This document shows positions 32,624-40,246 of a stretch of DNA of 64,000 nt, piece by piece. The stretch spans positions 3,038,001-3,102,000 of the forward strand of contig NZ_JACHMS010000001.1 in NCBI RefSeq assembly GCF_014205055.1, written 5' to 3'. The stretch's first letter is position 1; each line of letters starts with the position of its first letter. Below the pieces are notes generated by a model. That model saw nothing but the letters and a program-made list of their open reading frames with translations, was not told the origin of the DNA and made no database searches. The stretch comes from Streptomyces luteogriseus. Its GTDB lineage: Bacteria; Actinomycetota; Actinomycetes; Streptomycetales; Streptomycetaceae. A program made the position numbers and the translations under genes.

Positions 32624-34344
32624 CGCGCTCCCTCCGGGGCGGGGACGGGAGTGGTGGCGCGTACGGGGGGCCTGCCCGCCGCCCAGCCGGGGCCGCTGCG
32701 GGCTGCGAGGCGGGGTGCCGCGGCGGTCCAGCGGACGGGCACGTGCGCTTCGGCGGGAACCGAGAACGGCAGCGGCTCCCCCGCTCCGTCGAGGACGACC
32801 CGGCGGACGGGCGCGCGCGAGACGACCTCCAGGTAAATGCCGTGAAATGCCTCGACGTTCTGCTCGACCGTGAACAGTTCGAGGGCACGGGCGCGAGCAG
32901 CGGCGCCCAGGCGCGCACGGCGCTCGGGATCACGCAGCAGTGCCACGCACGCCTCGGCAAGCGCCCGCGGATTGCGCGGCGGTACGACGAGCCCCGTGCC
33001 GCCGATGACCTCGACGACCGCGCCGACGTCCGTCGACACCGTCGCGCGCCCGCAGAGCATGGCCTCGGCGAGCCCGACGGGGAAGCCCTCGACGACGCTG
33101 GAGAGGACGGTCACGGCACCCGAGGCGTAGGCGTCGGCGGCGGCCGGGAGGTCGGGGCCGCCGATCTCCTCGAAGGACACCGGGTTGTCGCCGGCGGCGT
33201 GCGGGCCCTCGGCCTCGTCGGGGAAGAGCTGGGCGGCCAGTGCCCTGCAGTGACCGAGGTAGGCCGCACCTTCGGGGCCGGCGGGGGCGCCGACGATGCG
33301 CAGGCGCGTTCCCGGCTGCCGCTTGCGGACCTCCGCGAAGGCGTGCAGCAGCGAGACCAGGTCTTTGGCGGGCTCGACGCGGCCGGCCCAGACGAGCGTG
33401 TCCGGGTCCGCGCGGTCCGCGGACTCGCCCACTGCGGCGAAGGGCCGGGCGTCCATGCCGGGGTAGACCGTGCGGAGCTTCTCGCGGTCGGCGCCGCAGC
33501 GCTCCTGCCAGCGGCGGGTGTGGGTGTTGCCGGCGGTGACGACTTCGGCCCGCCCGTAGGCCTCGGCCGTGAGCCGGCCCTGGAAGGCCGCCAGCAGGGA
33601 CCGTACGGCGGGTGAGGCGTCCGGGGTGGTGAGGTAGTGCGTCCGCAGGCGCACGCCGTACTCGGTGACCATCAGGGGCACGCCGGTGAAGTGCCGGGCC
33701 AGCAGGCCGGGCAGGACGGCCGTGCCGCCGGACGCGGCGTGGCAGAGGTCGACGGCGCCGAGCCCGTCGTCCTCGTACCAGTCGAGGGAGAGGGGGCGCA
33801 GGGCGCGTTCCAGTTGTGCGGCGACGGCGAGCAGATCCGGTACGCGTGCCTCGCGTGCGGCGCGGTGGGCGCCGGGCGCACGACAGGCGCGTTCCAGAGT
33901 GCGTACGGCGGCCTCCGACCGGAGGACTCCCGCCAGCCCGCCCTCGTCGCGGGCGAGTTCGGCGAGACCGTACAGAGCGTTGGCGAAACGGTCCGCCTCA
34001 GAGGTCGGCGCACCCTCGGAAAGGTTCCTGGCCGCCCCCGAGGCGCCCTCGGGGACCCCGCACAGCACGGCGGCCAGTTCCCCGAAGTGCTCGGTGAACC
34101 GCCGGCGTGCGCGGCGCCCGAGCACCACTTCGTCGTCCTCGGCCATCCACAGCGGGGCGGTGCGCACCCGGCGGACGTTCGGTGGCAGTGGGATCCAGCC
34201 CTCGTCCTCCTGGTGCTCGCTGCGGCTGAGCGCGTAGACGTCGAACTCGTGCTGGGCGAGTCCGTGCACCAGCCGGTCGCACCAGAGCCTGGCGTCACCG
34301 CTCACATACGGATAGCCACCCTCCGTAAGCAGTCCGATGCGCAC
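32620..34344 (-). CDS. PelF-like glycosyltransferase (DUF3492 + GT4)
   Basis: 574 residues from GTG 34344 with GGGAGATCGGGGG upstream. The opening MRIGLLTEGGYPYVSGDARLWCDRLVHGL is the DUF3492/PelF N-terminal signature. A GT-B second domain has TLVWAGRVEPAKDLVSLLHAF, RLRIVGAP and VLSSVVEGFPVGLAEAMLCGRATVSTDVGAVVEVI, the retaining GT4 E-x7-E nucleotide-sugar site. PelF polymerises a GalNAc/GlcNAc exopolysaccharide in Pel systems. It is the first gene of the operon PelF-like / membrane protein / (micro-ORF) epimerase / spherulin-4. No signal peptide; a cytosolic enzyme is expected. Confidence 0.85.
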   Translation of the reverse strand: MRIGLLTEGGYPYVSGDARLWCDRLVHGLAQHEFDVYALSRSEHQEDEGWIPLPPNVRRVRTAPLWMAEDDEVVLGRRARRRFTEHFGELAAVLCGVPEGASGAARNLSEGAPTSEADRFANALYGLAELARDEGGLAGVLRSEAAVRTLERACRAPGAHRAAREARVPDLLAVAAQLERALRPLSLDWYEDDGLGAVDLCHAASGGTAVLPGLLARHFTGVPLMVTEYGVRLRTHYLTTPDASPAVRSLLAAFQGRLTAEAYGRAEVVTAGNTHTRRWQERCGADREKLRTVYPGMDARPFAAVGESADRADPDTLVWAGRVEPAKDLVSLLHAFAEVRKRQPGTRLRIVGAPAGPEGAAYLGHCRALAAQLFPDEAEGPHAAGDNPVSFEEIGGPDLPAAADAYASGAVTVLSSVVEGFPVGLAEAMLCGRATVSTDVGAVVEVIGGTGLVVPPRNPRALAEACVALLRDPERRARLGAAARARALELFTVEQNVEAFHGIYLEVVSRAPVRRVVLDGAGEPLPFSVPAEAHVPVRWTAAAPRLAARSGPGWAAGRPPVRATTPVPAPEGAR

Positions 34345-34371
34345 GTGTGCACCCCCGATCTCCCGTATGGG

Positions 34372-34394
34372 GAGCCGCCGTTGCCCGGCGGCTC
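34372..34394 (-). promoter_or_regulatory. Hairpin in the PelF-type operon leader
   Basis: A 9-base perfect stem (34372-34380 with 34386-34394) with a 5-base loop lies 27 bases upstream of the glycosyltransferase start, leaving its ribosome site free. It may tune translation or mRNA stability. Confidence 0.4.
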
Positions 34395-34423
34395 GCAGCG
34401 GGACGAACGTATGCGGACAAGGC

Positions 34424-34457
34424 GGTGGTGCGACGGACGGTTGTCCGTCGCACCACC
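34424..34457 (-). terminator. Terminator of the ABC-transporter operon
   Basis: A perfect 15-base stem (34424-34438 with 34443-34457) and a 4-base loop lies 111 bases after the last transporter gene and before the PelF-type operon. It insulates the two minus-strand operons. Confidence 0.8.
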
Positions 34458-34568
34458 AAAAGGGGTGAACGGTCGTAACTTTCCTGTGCGGGTCGCGTTC
34501 TGTCGCGCTAGGAGATCAAGCGGACACGGATCGTCATGCCGCAGCCATCTCCCACGCCGCGCCCCGTC

Positions 34569-36161
34569 TCACGCCGCGGCCAACTCCCGTCGCCGCGCCC
34601 GGCGTCGCGCGGCGGCCTCCGGGTCGAGTGCCGGTACCGCGGCGAGCAGCTGCCCGGTGTAGGGATCGCGCGGCGACTCGTACACCTCCGCGACGGGCCC
34701 TTCCTCGACGATCCGGCCTCGCCGCATCACCGCGACCCGGTCGCTGACCTGGCGGACGACGGCCAGGTCGTGCGCGACGAAGACCAGCGCGAGCCCGAGT
34801 TCGCGCTGCAACTCCCCCAGCAGGGCGACCACATGCGCCTGGGTGGTGACGTCGAGGGCCGAGACCGGCTCGTCGCAGACGATGACGCGCGGGTCGGCCG
34901 CGAGCGCCCGCGCGATGCCGGCACGCTGGCGTTGCCCGCCGCTGAACTCATGGGGGTAGCGGTCGTACTGACCCGCTTCGAGCCCCACGCGCTCCAGCAG
35001 TTCCCCCACGCGCTCCCGGATGCGCCGCTCCTGCCGCTCACCCCGGGCGCGCAGCGGGTCGGCGATGGACTCGCCCACGCTGCGGCGGGGGTTGAGGGAG
35101 GAGACGGGGTCCTGGAAGACCATCTGCACGGCCGGGTTCACCCCGGTGTGCGGGCGGCCCTCGAAGGCCAGCGATCCGGCCGTCGGCTCCAGCAGCCCGA
35201 CGAGCATGCGCCCGAGGGTCGTCTTGCCGCTGCCGCTCTCGCCGACGATCCCGAGGGTCTCGCCGCGGCGCAGGGTCAGCGAGACGTCGTCCACGGCCGT
35301 GACCGCCCGTTTCCCGCGCCCGAACTCGCGCCGCAGGCCGGTCGCCTCCAGGACGACCTCCTCGGGAGCCGTCGAGGCCTTCCGCGGCGCGTCCAGCCGG
35401 GGGACCGCCGCCAGCAGCTCCCGGGTGTACGGCTCGGCCGGTGCGCCCAGCACGCCGGCGACCGGGCCGTGCTCGACCGCCCTGCCGTGCCGCATCACCA
35501 GCACCTCGTCGACGCTCTCGGCTGCTACGCCCACGTCGTGCGTGACGAGCAGCAGGCCCATGCCGGTCTCCTCGCGCAGGGTGTGCAGCAGGTCGAGGAC
35601 CTGGGCCTGGACCGTCACGTCGAGGGCGGTCGTCGGCTCGTCGGCGATCAGCAGCCGGGGCTCGCACGCGAGCGCCATGGCGATCAGGGCGCGCTGGCGC
35701 ATGCCGCCGCTGAACTCGTGCGGCCGGGACCTGGACCGCCGGGCCGCGTCCGGGATACCCACCCGGTCGAGGACCTCCACGGCACGCGCGCGTGCCGCCC
35801 GCCGGGAAGCGCGCGTGTGCACGCGGTACACCTCGGCGATCTGGTCGCCGATCGCGTAGTACGGGTCGAGGGAGGACAGCGGATCCTGGAACACCATGGC
35901 GGCCCGCCCGCCGCGCAGCCGCCGCAGTTCCTCGTCGGAGGCCCGCTGCACGTCGGTGCCGGCCACCTCGACCGAGCCCTCGACGCGCGCACCCGTGCCC
36001 CGGTGCAGGCCGAGCAGCGCGGACGCCACGGTCGACTTGCCGGAACCGGACTCACCGACCAGGGCCAGGGCGGCGCCCTCCTCCAGACGGAAGGAGAGTC
36101 CGTCGACGGCGCGCAACGCGCCGAAGTCCACGCGGAGACCGGTCACGTCGACCAGGCTCAT
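34569..36161 (-). CDS. Fused DppD-DppF-type peptide ABC transporter ATPases
   Basis: 530 residues from ATG 36161, which overlaps the upstream permease stop as ATGA. Two complete ABC domains lie in one chain: first Walker [10 protein letters not shown] (about 37-45), signature FSGGMRQRA and Walker [14 protein letters not shown]; second [20 protein letters not shown] and [12 protein letters not shown]. Each domain ends with the oligopeptide-type ELLAAVP-type region. Separate DppD and DppF genes are usual; fusions occur in actinobacteria. It energises uptake through the two permeases and the family 5 binding protein encoded just upstream. Confidence 0.92.
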   Translation of the reverse strand: MSLVDVTGLRVDFGALRAVDGLSFRLEEGAALALVGESGSGKSTVASALLGLHRGTGARVEGSVEVAGTDVQRASDEELRRLRGGRAAMVFQDPLSSLDPYYAIGDQIAEVYRVHTRASRRAARARAVEVLDRVGIPDAARRSRSRPHEFSGGMRQRALIAMALACEPRLLIADEPTTALDVTVQAQVLDLLHTLREETGMGLLLVTHDVGVAAESVDEVLVMRHGRAVEHGPVAGVLGAPAEPYTRELLAAVPRLDAPRKASTAPEEVVLEATGLRREFGRGKRAVTAVDDVSLTLRRGETLGIVGESGSGKTTLGRMLVGLLEPTAGSLAFEGRPHTGVNPAVQMVFQDPVSSLNPRRSVGESIADPLRARGERQERRIRERVGELLERVGLEAGQYDRYPHEFSGGQRQRAGIARALAADPRVIVCDEPVSALDVTTQAHVVALLGELQRELGLALVFVAHDLAVVRQVSDRVAVMRRGRIVEEGPVAEVYESPRDPYTGQLLAAVPALDPEAAARRRARRRELAAA

Positions 36162-37156
36162 GTCAGCACCACCCGTCGGTCGGCCACCGCGTACAGGACG
36201 TCCGCGACGGCGTTGGCGAGGACCACGAAGAATCCGATGACCAGGACCATGCCGACCACGACCGGCAGGTCGACGACCTTGACGGCATGGACGAGTTCCT
36301 GTCCGATGCCGGGCAGGCCGAACAGCGTCTCGGTGAGCACCGCGCCGCCGATGGCCGATCCGACGTTGTTGGCATTGAGCGCGATGACCGGGGCGAACGC
36401 CCCGCGCAGGGCGTGCCGTCCGACGATCGACCGTTCGCCGACGCCGTAGGCACGGAAGGTGCGGATGTGGTCCTCCGCCAGCGTCTCCAGCATCGAGGCC
36501 CGGGTCAGCCGGGCGAACGCGGCGGCTTCGATGAGGGCGAGCGACAGCCAGGGCAGCAGCAGGTTCCACGCCCACTGTTCGGGGTCGTCGGTGAGGGCGA
36601 CGTACTGCGGGAAGGGCAGCAGCCGCAGCTCCCCGCAGACGACGATCATCAGGACCAGGCCGATGACGAAGACCGGGGTGGCCGTGCCGGCGAGGGTGAG
36701 GCCGGTCAGCACCCGCTCGGAGAACCGGCCGCGCCGCCAGGCGGAGAGCACGCCGGTGCCGACCCCGAGGATCAGCCAGAGCACCATCGCGCCCGCCACC
36801 AGGGACAGACTGACCGGGAGCTTCGCCCAGATCAGCTGCGTGACCTGCTGGTCGCTCTGGTACGACAGGCCGAGGCAGGGTGCGGAGCACTGCTGCACGG
36901 ACGTGCCCGTCGAGTAGTCCTGGCCGGCGACGAGGCCTTGGAGGAAGTGCCCGTAGCGCACGAACAGGGGGTCGTCCAGGTTCAGTTGCCGGGCCACCTG
37001 GTGCACCTGTTCCGGTGAGCAGCGCGGGCCGCAGGTGATCTGGGCGACGTTGCCGGGGGTGGCGTAGAAGACGACGTAGACGATCACCGAGATGGCGAGC
37101 AGGGTGATCGCGGCGCCGACGGTGCGGCGCAGGACGAAGCCGGTGAACCCGTTCAT
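36158..37156 (-). CDS. DppB-type peptide ABC transporter permease
   Basis: 332 residues from ATG 37156 with GAGGGAGG upstream and an ATGA overlap with the preceding permease. Six membrane helices and the EAAxxLG-like loop (AFRAYGVGERSIVGRHALRGAF) mark the DppB type. The first external loop (residues about 40-95) contains two CxxxC pairs, CGPRC and CSAPC. That is unusual for the family as I know it and suggests a disulfide-stabilised loop. It pairs with the DppC-type permease. Confidence 0.9.
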   Translation of the reverse strand: MNGFTGFVLRRTVGAAITLLAISVIVYVVFYATPGNVAQITCGPRCSPEQVHQVARQLNLDDPLFVRYGHFLQGLVAGQDYSTGTSVQQCSAPCLGLSYQSDQQVTQLIWAKLPVSLSLVAGAMVLWLILGVGTGVLSAWRRGRFSERVLTGLTLAGTATPVFVIGLVLMIVVCGELRLLPFPQYVALTDDPEQWAWNLLLPWLSLALIEAAAFARLTRASMLETLAEDHIRTFRAYGVGERSIVGRHALRGAFAPVIALNANNVGSAIGGAVLTETLFGLPGIGQELVHAVKVVDLPVVVGMVLVIGFFVVLANAVADVLYAVADRRVVLT

Positions 37157-38163
37157 GCCGTGCCTCCCTCGGCCGCCTTCGACTCCCGCCGGCGTCCCGT
37201 CCCGACGCGCAGCCGGGAGGCCGCGCGCGGGTCGAGCGCGGTGCGGATCCCGTCGCCGAGGACCGTGAGGGCGAGCACCGTGACGAAGAGGGCGCCCGCG
37301 GGCAGCAGCAGGTACTGCGGGGCGGCCTGGTACCAGACGTCGGCGGCGGTGAGCATCTGTCCCCAGGAGGGCGTCGGCGGCTTCACGCCCACGCCGAGGA
37401 AGGAGAGCGCGGCCTCGACGGTGATGTTCGTCGGGACGAGCAGCGCGGCGTAGGTGATGACGGGTGCGGCGATGCCGGGCAGGAGTTCGCGGCGGGCGAT
37501 GCTCCAGGTGCCCCAGCCGCTGAGCCGGGCCGCGGAGACGTGGTCGAGTTCCTTGAGGGTGAGGGTCTGCGCGCGCACGATCCGGGCGATGTTGCCCCAG
37601 CCGATCAGGCCGATGACGAGCGCGACGAGCACGGGCCGCGGGAAACTCGACGGCACGATCGCGAGCAGCGCCAGCGACATGATCATGAGCGGCATGGCGA
37701 CGATGATGTCCGTGAACCGGCTCAACAGTTGATCAACCCATCGCTTCCCGAGTGCGGCCGCGACGCCCAGGGTGATGCCGATGGCGACCTGTACGACGGT
37801 CGCGGCCAGGGCGACGCCCAGCGACACGCGCGCGCCGTAGACCAGCCGCGCGAACAGGTCCCGGCCGGTCTGGGGTTCGACGCCGAACCAGTGGTCGGCG
37901 CTCGCTCCGCCGAGGGGTCCGATGGGCACGCCGCCGCGCGCGGAGTCCACGAGGGACGGGTGGTAGGTGGTCGGGTCCTGGCCCTCGACGGCGGTGAGCA
38001 GCGGCGCGGCGAGCGCGACCAGGACGAGCAGCGCGACGGCTCCGGCCGCGACGAGGGCGGCGCGCTGTGTGCGCAGCCGCCGCCAGAACTGACGGGCCCC
38101 CGAGGCGGCCGGGACGGCAGGGTCCGTCACGGCCGCCTCGGCGGCGAGAAGTGCCTCACTCAC
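37153..38163 (-). CDS. DppC-type peptide ABC transporter permease
   Basis: 336 residues from GTG 38163, four bases after the binding-protein stop. It has an N-terminal DppC segment (FWRRLRTQRAALVAAGAVALLVL), the PLGGASADHWFGVEPQTGRDLFARLVYGARVSL signature, six helices and the ATPase-contact loop HVSAARLSGWGTWSIARRELLPG. Gene order is binding protein, DppC, DppB, fused ATPases, with the two permeases swapped relative to the usual order. Confidence 0.9.
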   Translation of the reverse strand: MSEALLAAEAAVTDPAVPAASGARQFWRRLRTQRAALVAAGAVALLVLVALAAPLLTAVEGQDPTTYHPSLVDSARGGVPIGPLGGASADHWFGVEPQTGRDLFARLVYGARVSLGVALAATVVQVAIGITLGVAAALGKRWVDQLLSRFTDIIVAMPLMIMSLALLAIVPSSFPRPVLVALVIGLIGWGNIARIVRAQTLTLKELDHVSAARLSGWGTWSIARRELLPGIAAPVITYAALLVPTNITVEAALSFLGVGVKPPTPSWGQMLTAADVWYQAAPQYLLLPAGALFVTVLALTVLGDGIRTALDPRAASRLRVGTGRRRESKAAEGGTA

Positions 38164-38167
38164 GGCG

Positions 38168-39886
38168 TCACTTCACCGCGACCTGCGAGATGTCCAGCAC
38201 ACCGGTCCAGTCGCTGATCACGATGTTCTTGACGTCCTCGCCGTACAGGCGCTTGTAGACGGGGTGGAACAGCGGGACGGTCAGGGCCTTCTCGCCGATC
38301 TTCTCGTCCAGTGCGCCCCACCGCCGGGCGGCCTGGTCGAGATCGGTCAGCTTGTTGATCGCGTCGATCTCGGTGTTGACCGACTTGTCGTTCAGCAGGC
38401 CCGTGTTGAAGTTCGCGCCGTCCTTGACGATCTGCCGGCCGTCGAAGATCGGGGCGAGGAACGGCCCTCCGGAGGGCCAGTCGGCACCCCAGTGGGCGAG
38501 GAAGAAGCCGGGCTCGGTCTTCACGTTGTGGATCTTGTCGGAGTAGTCGTTCTCCTCCAGGCCCTGGAGCTTGACGGTGATGCCGGCCTTCTTGAGGGCG
38601 TCCTGGATGGCGGTCGCGATCTCGGGGCTGGTCTCGAAGTCCTTGGCGTTGGAGTGCGTCAGCGTGACGGTGAGGCCCTTCGCGTACCCGGCGTCCTTCA
38701 GCAGCGCCCTGGCCTTCGCCGGGTCGCCGGCCTTGCCCGCCGGGAAGAGGTCGTAGGGCGTGTAGCCGAAGGATTTCTGGTCGGGCAGGAAGGTGGTGGC
38801 GGGCTCGGCCAGGGCGGAACCGCCCGCGGCGTTCACCACGGAGGACCGGTCGATGGCGTACGAGATCGCCTGCCGCACCTTGACGTCGTCGAACGGCTTG
38901 GTCTTCGGGTTGAACGCGATGTAGTTGGTGTAGCCGAAGTGCCCGGTGCCGACGCGCGAGGCGAGGTCCTTGTCCCCGGTGACCTTGGCCAGTTCGGCCG
39001 GGCCGAGGTTCGTGTCCGTGGTGACCGCGGCGGCATCCGCTCCCTGGGACGCGGACAGCCGCTGGTTGATCACGGACGAGTCGAGCCCGGACCGTACGTC
39101 GATCTTGTCCGGGTGGGCCTTGCGCTCGGCGTCGGTCGCGGCGGACCAGTGCGGGTTGCGCTCCAGGACCAGCCGCTCCCCGTCGTTGTCGTTCCGCACG
39201 ACCTTGTAGGGCCCGGAGGAGACCGGGTGCTCCTCGTACTTCGTGCCGGTGTCCTTGCTCTTCGGGACGGGGGTGAACTGCGTCTGCGTGGCGAGGTAGG
39301 GGAACTCGCCCTCGGGCTTGTTCAGATGGAAGACGATGGTCCGCTCGTCCGGCGTCTCGATCGCGTCGAGGCCCTTCTTGTCCTTGTACGGGCCCTGGTA
39401 GTCGGCGGCCCCGGTCAGCCAGTCCCGCAGGTAGGGGGCGCCGCCCGACAGCTCGGGGGCGAAGGAGCGCTCGATGCCGTACTTGATGTCGGCCGAGGTG
39501 ATGGCGGTGCCGTCCTCGTACTTCAGGCCCTCCTTCAGGGTGTACGTCCACTCGGTCGCGTCCTTGTTGGGACGCCCGGTGTCGGTGGCGAGGTCGGGGA
39601 CGACCTTCGCGCCGGCGGCGCCGTTCTCGCGGTTGCGGGTGGTGAGCGTGCGGAAGACCAGGGACGGGACGTTGCCGCCGCCGGAGGTGTACAGCCGGGC
39701 CGGGTCGAAGTCCTGCTGGGGATTGGCGTTCAGGACGGTGAGGGTGCCGCCCTTGTGCGGCGTGGAGTCGCCGCCGGCGCCCTTGGCATCGTTGTCCTTG
39801 GGCCCGCAGGCGGCGGCACCCGCTGCCAGGACCAGGCTGACGGATGCCGCGGCCACGCGGCGCGCTCTGACGGACGGTTGGCGCAT
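38168..39886 (-). CDS. Family 5 solute-binding lipoprotein of peptide ABC transporter
   Basis: 572 residues from ATG 39886 (MRQPSVRARRVAAASVSLVLAAGAAACGPKD), a secretion signal with a lipobox-like Cys. SBP family 5 motifs: GGTLTVLNANPQQDFDPARLYTSGGGNVPSLVFRTL, WTYTLKEGLKYEDGTAITSADIKYGIERSF, GPYKV, VRQAISYAIDR and PEIATAIQDALKKAGI. This family binds oligopeptides, glutathione, nickel chelates and others; the ligand is not readable. It is the first structural gene of the operon, 198 bases after a predicted leaderless Cys-Cys leader ORF. Confidence 0.92.
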   Translation of the reverse strand: MRQPSVRARRVAAASVSLVLAAGAAACGPKDNDAKGAGGDSTPHKGGTLTVLNANPQQDFDPARLYTSGGGNVPSLVFRTLTTRNRENGAAGAKVVPDLATDTGRPNKDATEWTYTLKEGLKYEDGTAITSADIKYGIERSFAPELSGGAPYLRDWLTGAADYQGPYKDKKGLDAIETPDERTIVFHLNKPEGEFPYLATQTQFTPVPKSKDTGTKYEEHPVSSGPYKVVRNDNDGERLVLERNPHWSAATDAERKAHPDKIDVRSGLDSSVINQRLSASQGADAAAVTTDTNLGPAELAKVTGDKDLASRVGTGHFGYTNYIAFNPKTKPFDDVKVRQAISYAIDRSSVVNAAGGSALAEPATTFLPDQKSFGYTPYDLFPAGKAGDPAKARALLKDAGYAKGLTVTLTHSNAKDFETSPEIATAIQDALKKAGITVKLQGLEENDYSDKIHNVKTEPGFFLAHWGADWPSGGPFLAPIFDGRQIVKDGANFNTGLLNDKSVNTEIDAINKLTDLDQAARRWGALDEKIGEKALTVPLFHPVYKRLYGEDVKNIVISDWTGVLDISQVAVK

Positions 39887-39922
39887 CGGAATGACGACCT
39901 CTCGGAAGGGCGCCTCGGAATC

Positions 39923-39964
39923 ACGGATCACGGATCAGGTGCTACGGATCACGGATCTCGGATC
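39923..39964. repeat. GATCCG direct repeats in the transporter leader
   Basis: The 14-base unit ACGGATCACGGATC occurs at 39923-39936 and again at 39944-39957, exactly 21 bases apart, with another CGGATC at 39959-39964. That gives five GATCCG hexamers on the transcript strand, between the leader ORF and the binding-protein start. The phasing of two helical turns suits a protein operator, or it may be RNA structure or simple slippage. Confidence 0.6.
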
Positions 39965-40084
39965 GCGAGACGAAATGACGAAGGGTGAGACAAGGGAAGA
40001 CAGACGTCTGCCCGGCGCCGGGTCGTCGAAAGGGCCGCGACGAAAGTCACGGAGAGGGTCAGCGACGCGCGCCTGGGGCGGGCG

Positions 40085-40177
40085 TCAGCAACAGTGAATG
40101 TCGGCCACGCAGAGCGGGGTCACGCCGATGAGCGCCAGCTCGATGGCGGCGCGAACGGAGACGTGACGGGGCGACAT
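40085..40177 (-). CDS. Leaderless 30-codon regulatory ORF ending Cys-Cys
   Basis: ATG 40177 lies 7 bases after a good -10 box, so the transcript should start at or next to the ATG (leaderless). The 30-residue product begins MSPRHVS and ends PLCVADIHCC followed by TGA. Actinobacterial leaderless ORFs with clustered C-terminal Cys codons are known cysteine-responsive attenuators upstream of sulfur genes, and Streptomyces genomes have many RHV-containing putative leader peptides. Here it precedes the peptide ABC operon by 198 bases. I infer that slow Cys decoding raises transporter expression, linking this importer to sulfur supply. Confidence 0.65.
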   Translation of the reverse strand: MSPRHVSVRAAIELALIGVTPLCVADIHCC

Positions 40178-40184
40178 GCCCAGA

Positions 40185-40213
40185 AATATGAACGAACTTT
40201 CCGAGCATGTCAA
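40185..40213 (-). promoter_or_regulatory. Promoter of the transporter leader
   Basis: A perfect -35 TTGACA (40213-40208), 17-base spacer and -10 CATATT (40190-40185) read toward the 30-codon ORF. The first transcribed base should fall at or next to its ATG at 40177. This is one of the best principal-sigma promoters in the window. Confidence 0.8.
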
Positions 40214-40246
40214 CGCGAGCCGCGCCACACCACGCTGCGACGCCTG

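Noticed and set aside
34374..34568. Additional small genes before the PelF-type operon
   Set aside because: Open frames there are short and without ribosome sites; the region is explained by the terminator, hairpin and presumed promoter.
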